Shown piece by piece: positions 38,372 through 39,473 of a DNA stretch of 39,473 nt. A program made the translations under genes and the position numbers. Numbering within the stretch: the stretch's first letter is position 1; each line of letters begins with the position of its first letter. The notes under the pieces are model-generated. The model did no database searches. It worked only from the letters and a program-made list of their open reading frames with translations, and was not told where the DNA came from. Origin of the DNA: Flavobacteriales bacterium (GTDB taxonomy: Bacteria; Bacteroidota; Bacteroidia; Flavobacteriales_G; JALEGO01); contig JALEGO010000718.1 of the NCBI GenBank assembly GCA_022763165.1, forward strand, positions 1-39,473, in the 5' to 3' direction.

Positions 38372-39473
38372 CTAAGGCTTTATTTTCCAATCAATATCTA
38401 GGTCAAACCCAGGCTTCAGTTCGAAAACGCCATCATACAGATAAACACGCTCAGGTTGTACATGTTCTAAATAGTTTCCTGTAGACCATTGTCCATCATT
38501 ATCGCCATCCAAAATCAGTTTTAACTTGTACTTCCCAGTTTTTTGAAATCCAAAGCCCATTTTATCCTCAACATTTGAGTACCTCACCGTTTTGAGAGGC
38601 TTTTTGAGCTCTTTATCAGTATTGCTGAATAATTCTAACACAGTGGCACCTTTATAGTCCACGTCCAAACTAACCGTTAGCTCAGGAAAATCGGATTTTT
38701 TTGGGATTGTATACTCAAAAGTAATTGAATCAGGATTTTGTGTATCAAAAATCGATTTCAAAGCCCCTGGTAAAAATGTAATTTTATATCTGGTACTCTC
38801 AAACAAACTGTCTGAAAGGAATACTTCCCGAAAACGCCCTTCTCGTATTCCAAATATCGCATTAATGACAATGGTATCCCTTACAATTAAAATTGAATCT
38901 GAAAGAATTTCTTTCATTGGGACATTGCTTTTGAAGGATAACAATTCATAAGGATTAAGGGTTGATTTATCGATAGCACAAGTCACAGACGCATTCAGGC
39001 TGTCCTGCGTAACCAGATTCACAGCAACAGTATCTATTTGATCATCTATTGAAACAATTAGCTCAAGGGTATCGATCGTGGGGAAATCTGTAAACCAAAA
39101 AACTGCAGAATCTGTTTTCTTGTAAATATCACTTACAAACCACTGCTTCTTAAAACTATAATTGATTGGGTCAATATTGATATTCTCATAAGGTTTGTTG
39201 GTCTTTACAAGCAATTTACCTGGCTGGGTGAATTTAAAACTAGACAAGAATTGTTCTTCCAAATCCTCTTGAAATAGTCGTAAACTGAAAGATAAACTGT
39301 CCTGGGGACTCACTAAGCTATCAAGAAAACCAATTTGTTCTACTGGGTCAAATAAGTAATTGCCATTCTTGTCTTCAAGAGCAACAATTTTGTAATTTCC
39401 CTCTCTCAAATATGGAATTTCAAACATTCCCCTTTTATCGGATTTCCCGACATATGTAGGCTTAATTTGGTAT
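38372..39473 (-). CDS. Exported protein with Ig-like domains, 5' end truncated by the window edge
   Basis: Listed ORF begins at an internal Met (39427), but the frame stays open to the window end (YQIKPTYVGKSDKRGMFEIPYLREGNYKIVALEDKNGNYLFDP...). Contains beta-sandwich-like repeats and LILDGDNDGQWSTGNY. Confidence 0.75.
   Translation of the reverse strand, partial: YQIKPTYVGKSDKRGMFEIPYLREGNYKIVALEDKNGNYLFDPVEQIGFLDSLVSPQDSLSFSLRLFQEDLEEQFLSSFKFTQPGKLLVKTNKPYENINIDPINYSFKKQWFVSDIYKKTDSAVFWFTDFPTIDTLELIVSIDDQIDTVAVNLVTQDSLNASVTCAIDKSTLNPYELLSFKSNVPMKEILSDSILIVRDTIVINAIFGIREGRFREVFLSDSLFESTRYKITFLPGALKSIFDTQNPDSITFEYTIPKKSDFPELTVSLDVDYKGATVLELFSNTDKELKKPLKTVRYSNVEDKMGFGFQKTGKYKLKLILDGDNDGQWSTGNYLEHVQPERVYLYDGVFELKPGFDLDIDWKIKP

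Overview
The window is about 39.5 kb from a Bacteroidota (Flavobacteriales-like) chromosome. This is inferred from T9SS C-terminal sorting domains, TAnnTTTG-type promoters and the gene families present. The left part (1-8395) holds two successive copies of a divergent two-gene cassette. Each copy is a large secreted repeat protein on the minus strand, with a dockerin-like/cohesin-like module (T9SS tail visible in the second), paired with a divergent ~410-470 aa alpha-helical protein of unknown function on the plus strand. The two helical proteins are paralogs. Next come a TPR/transmembrane/HTH regulator and two small exported proteins. A minus-strand signalling operon follows (20415-11915): secreted unknown protein, secreted WD40-caspase, 7TMR-DISM-SpoIIE-type phosphatase, TPR-SpoIIE-type phosphatase. 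The right half is mostly housekeeping: sucA/sucB, a TIGR01777-type epimerase, polyprenyl synthetase, rfbA, an RND/MMPL exporter, a lipoprotein, a multi-TM protein overlapping a radical SAM/SPASM gene, frr, pyrH, tsf, rpsB, rpsI, rplM, and a truncated exported protein at the end. The best leads are the duplicated divergent cassette, with its shared intergenic element and an apparently non-canonical start in one copy; the caspase/phosphatase operon; and a candidate structured RNA leader upstream of rpsB. No tRNA, rRNA, CRISPR or transposase was recognised. All calls come from reading the sequence; no database search was run.
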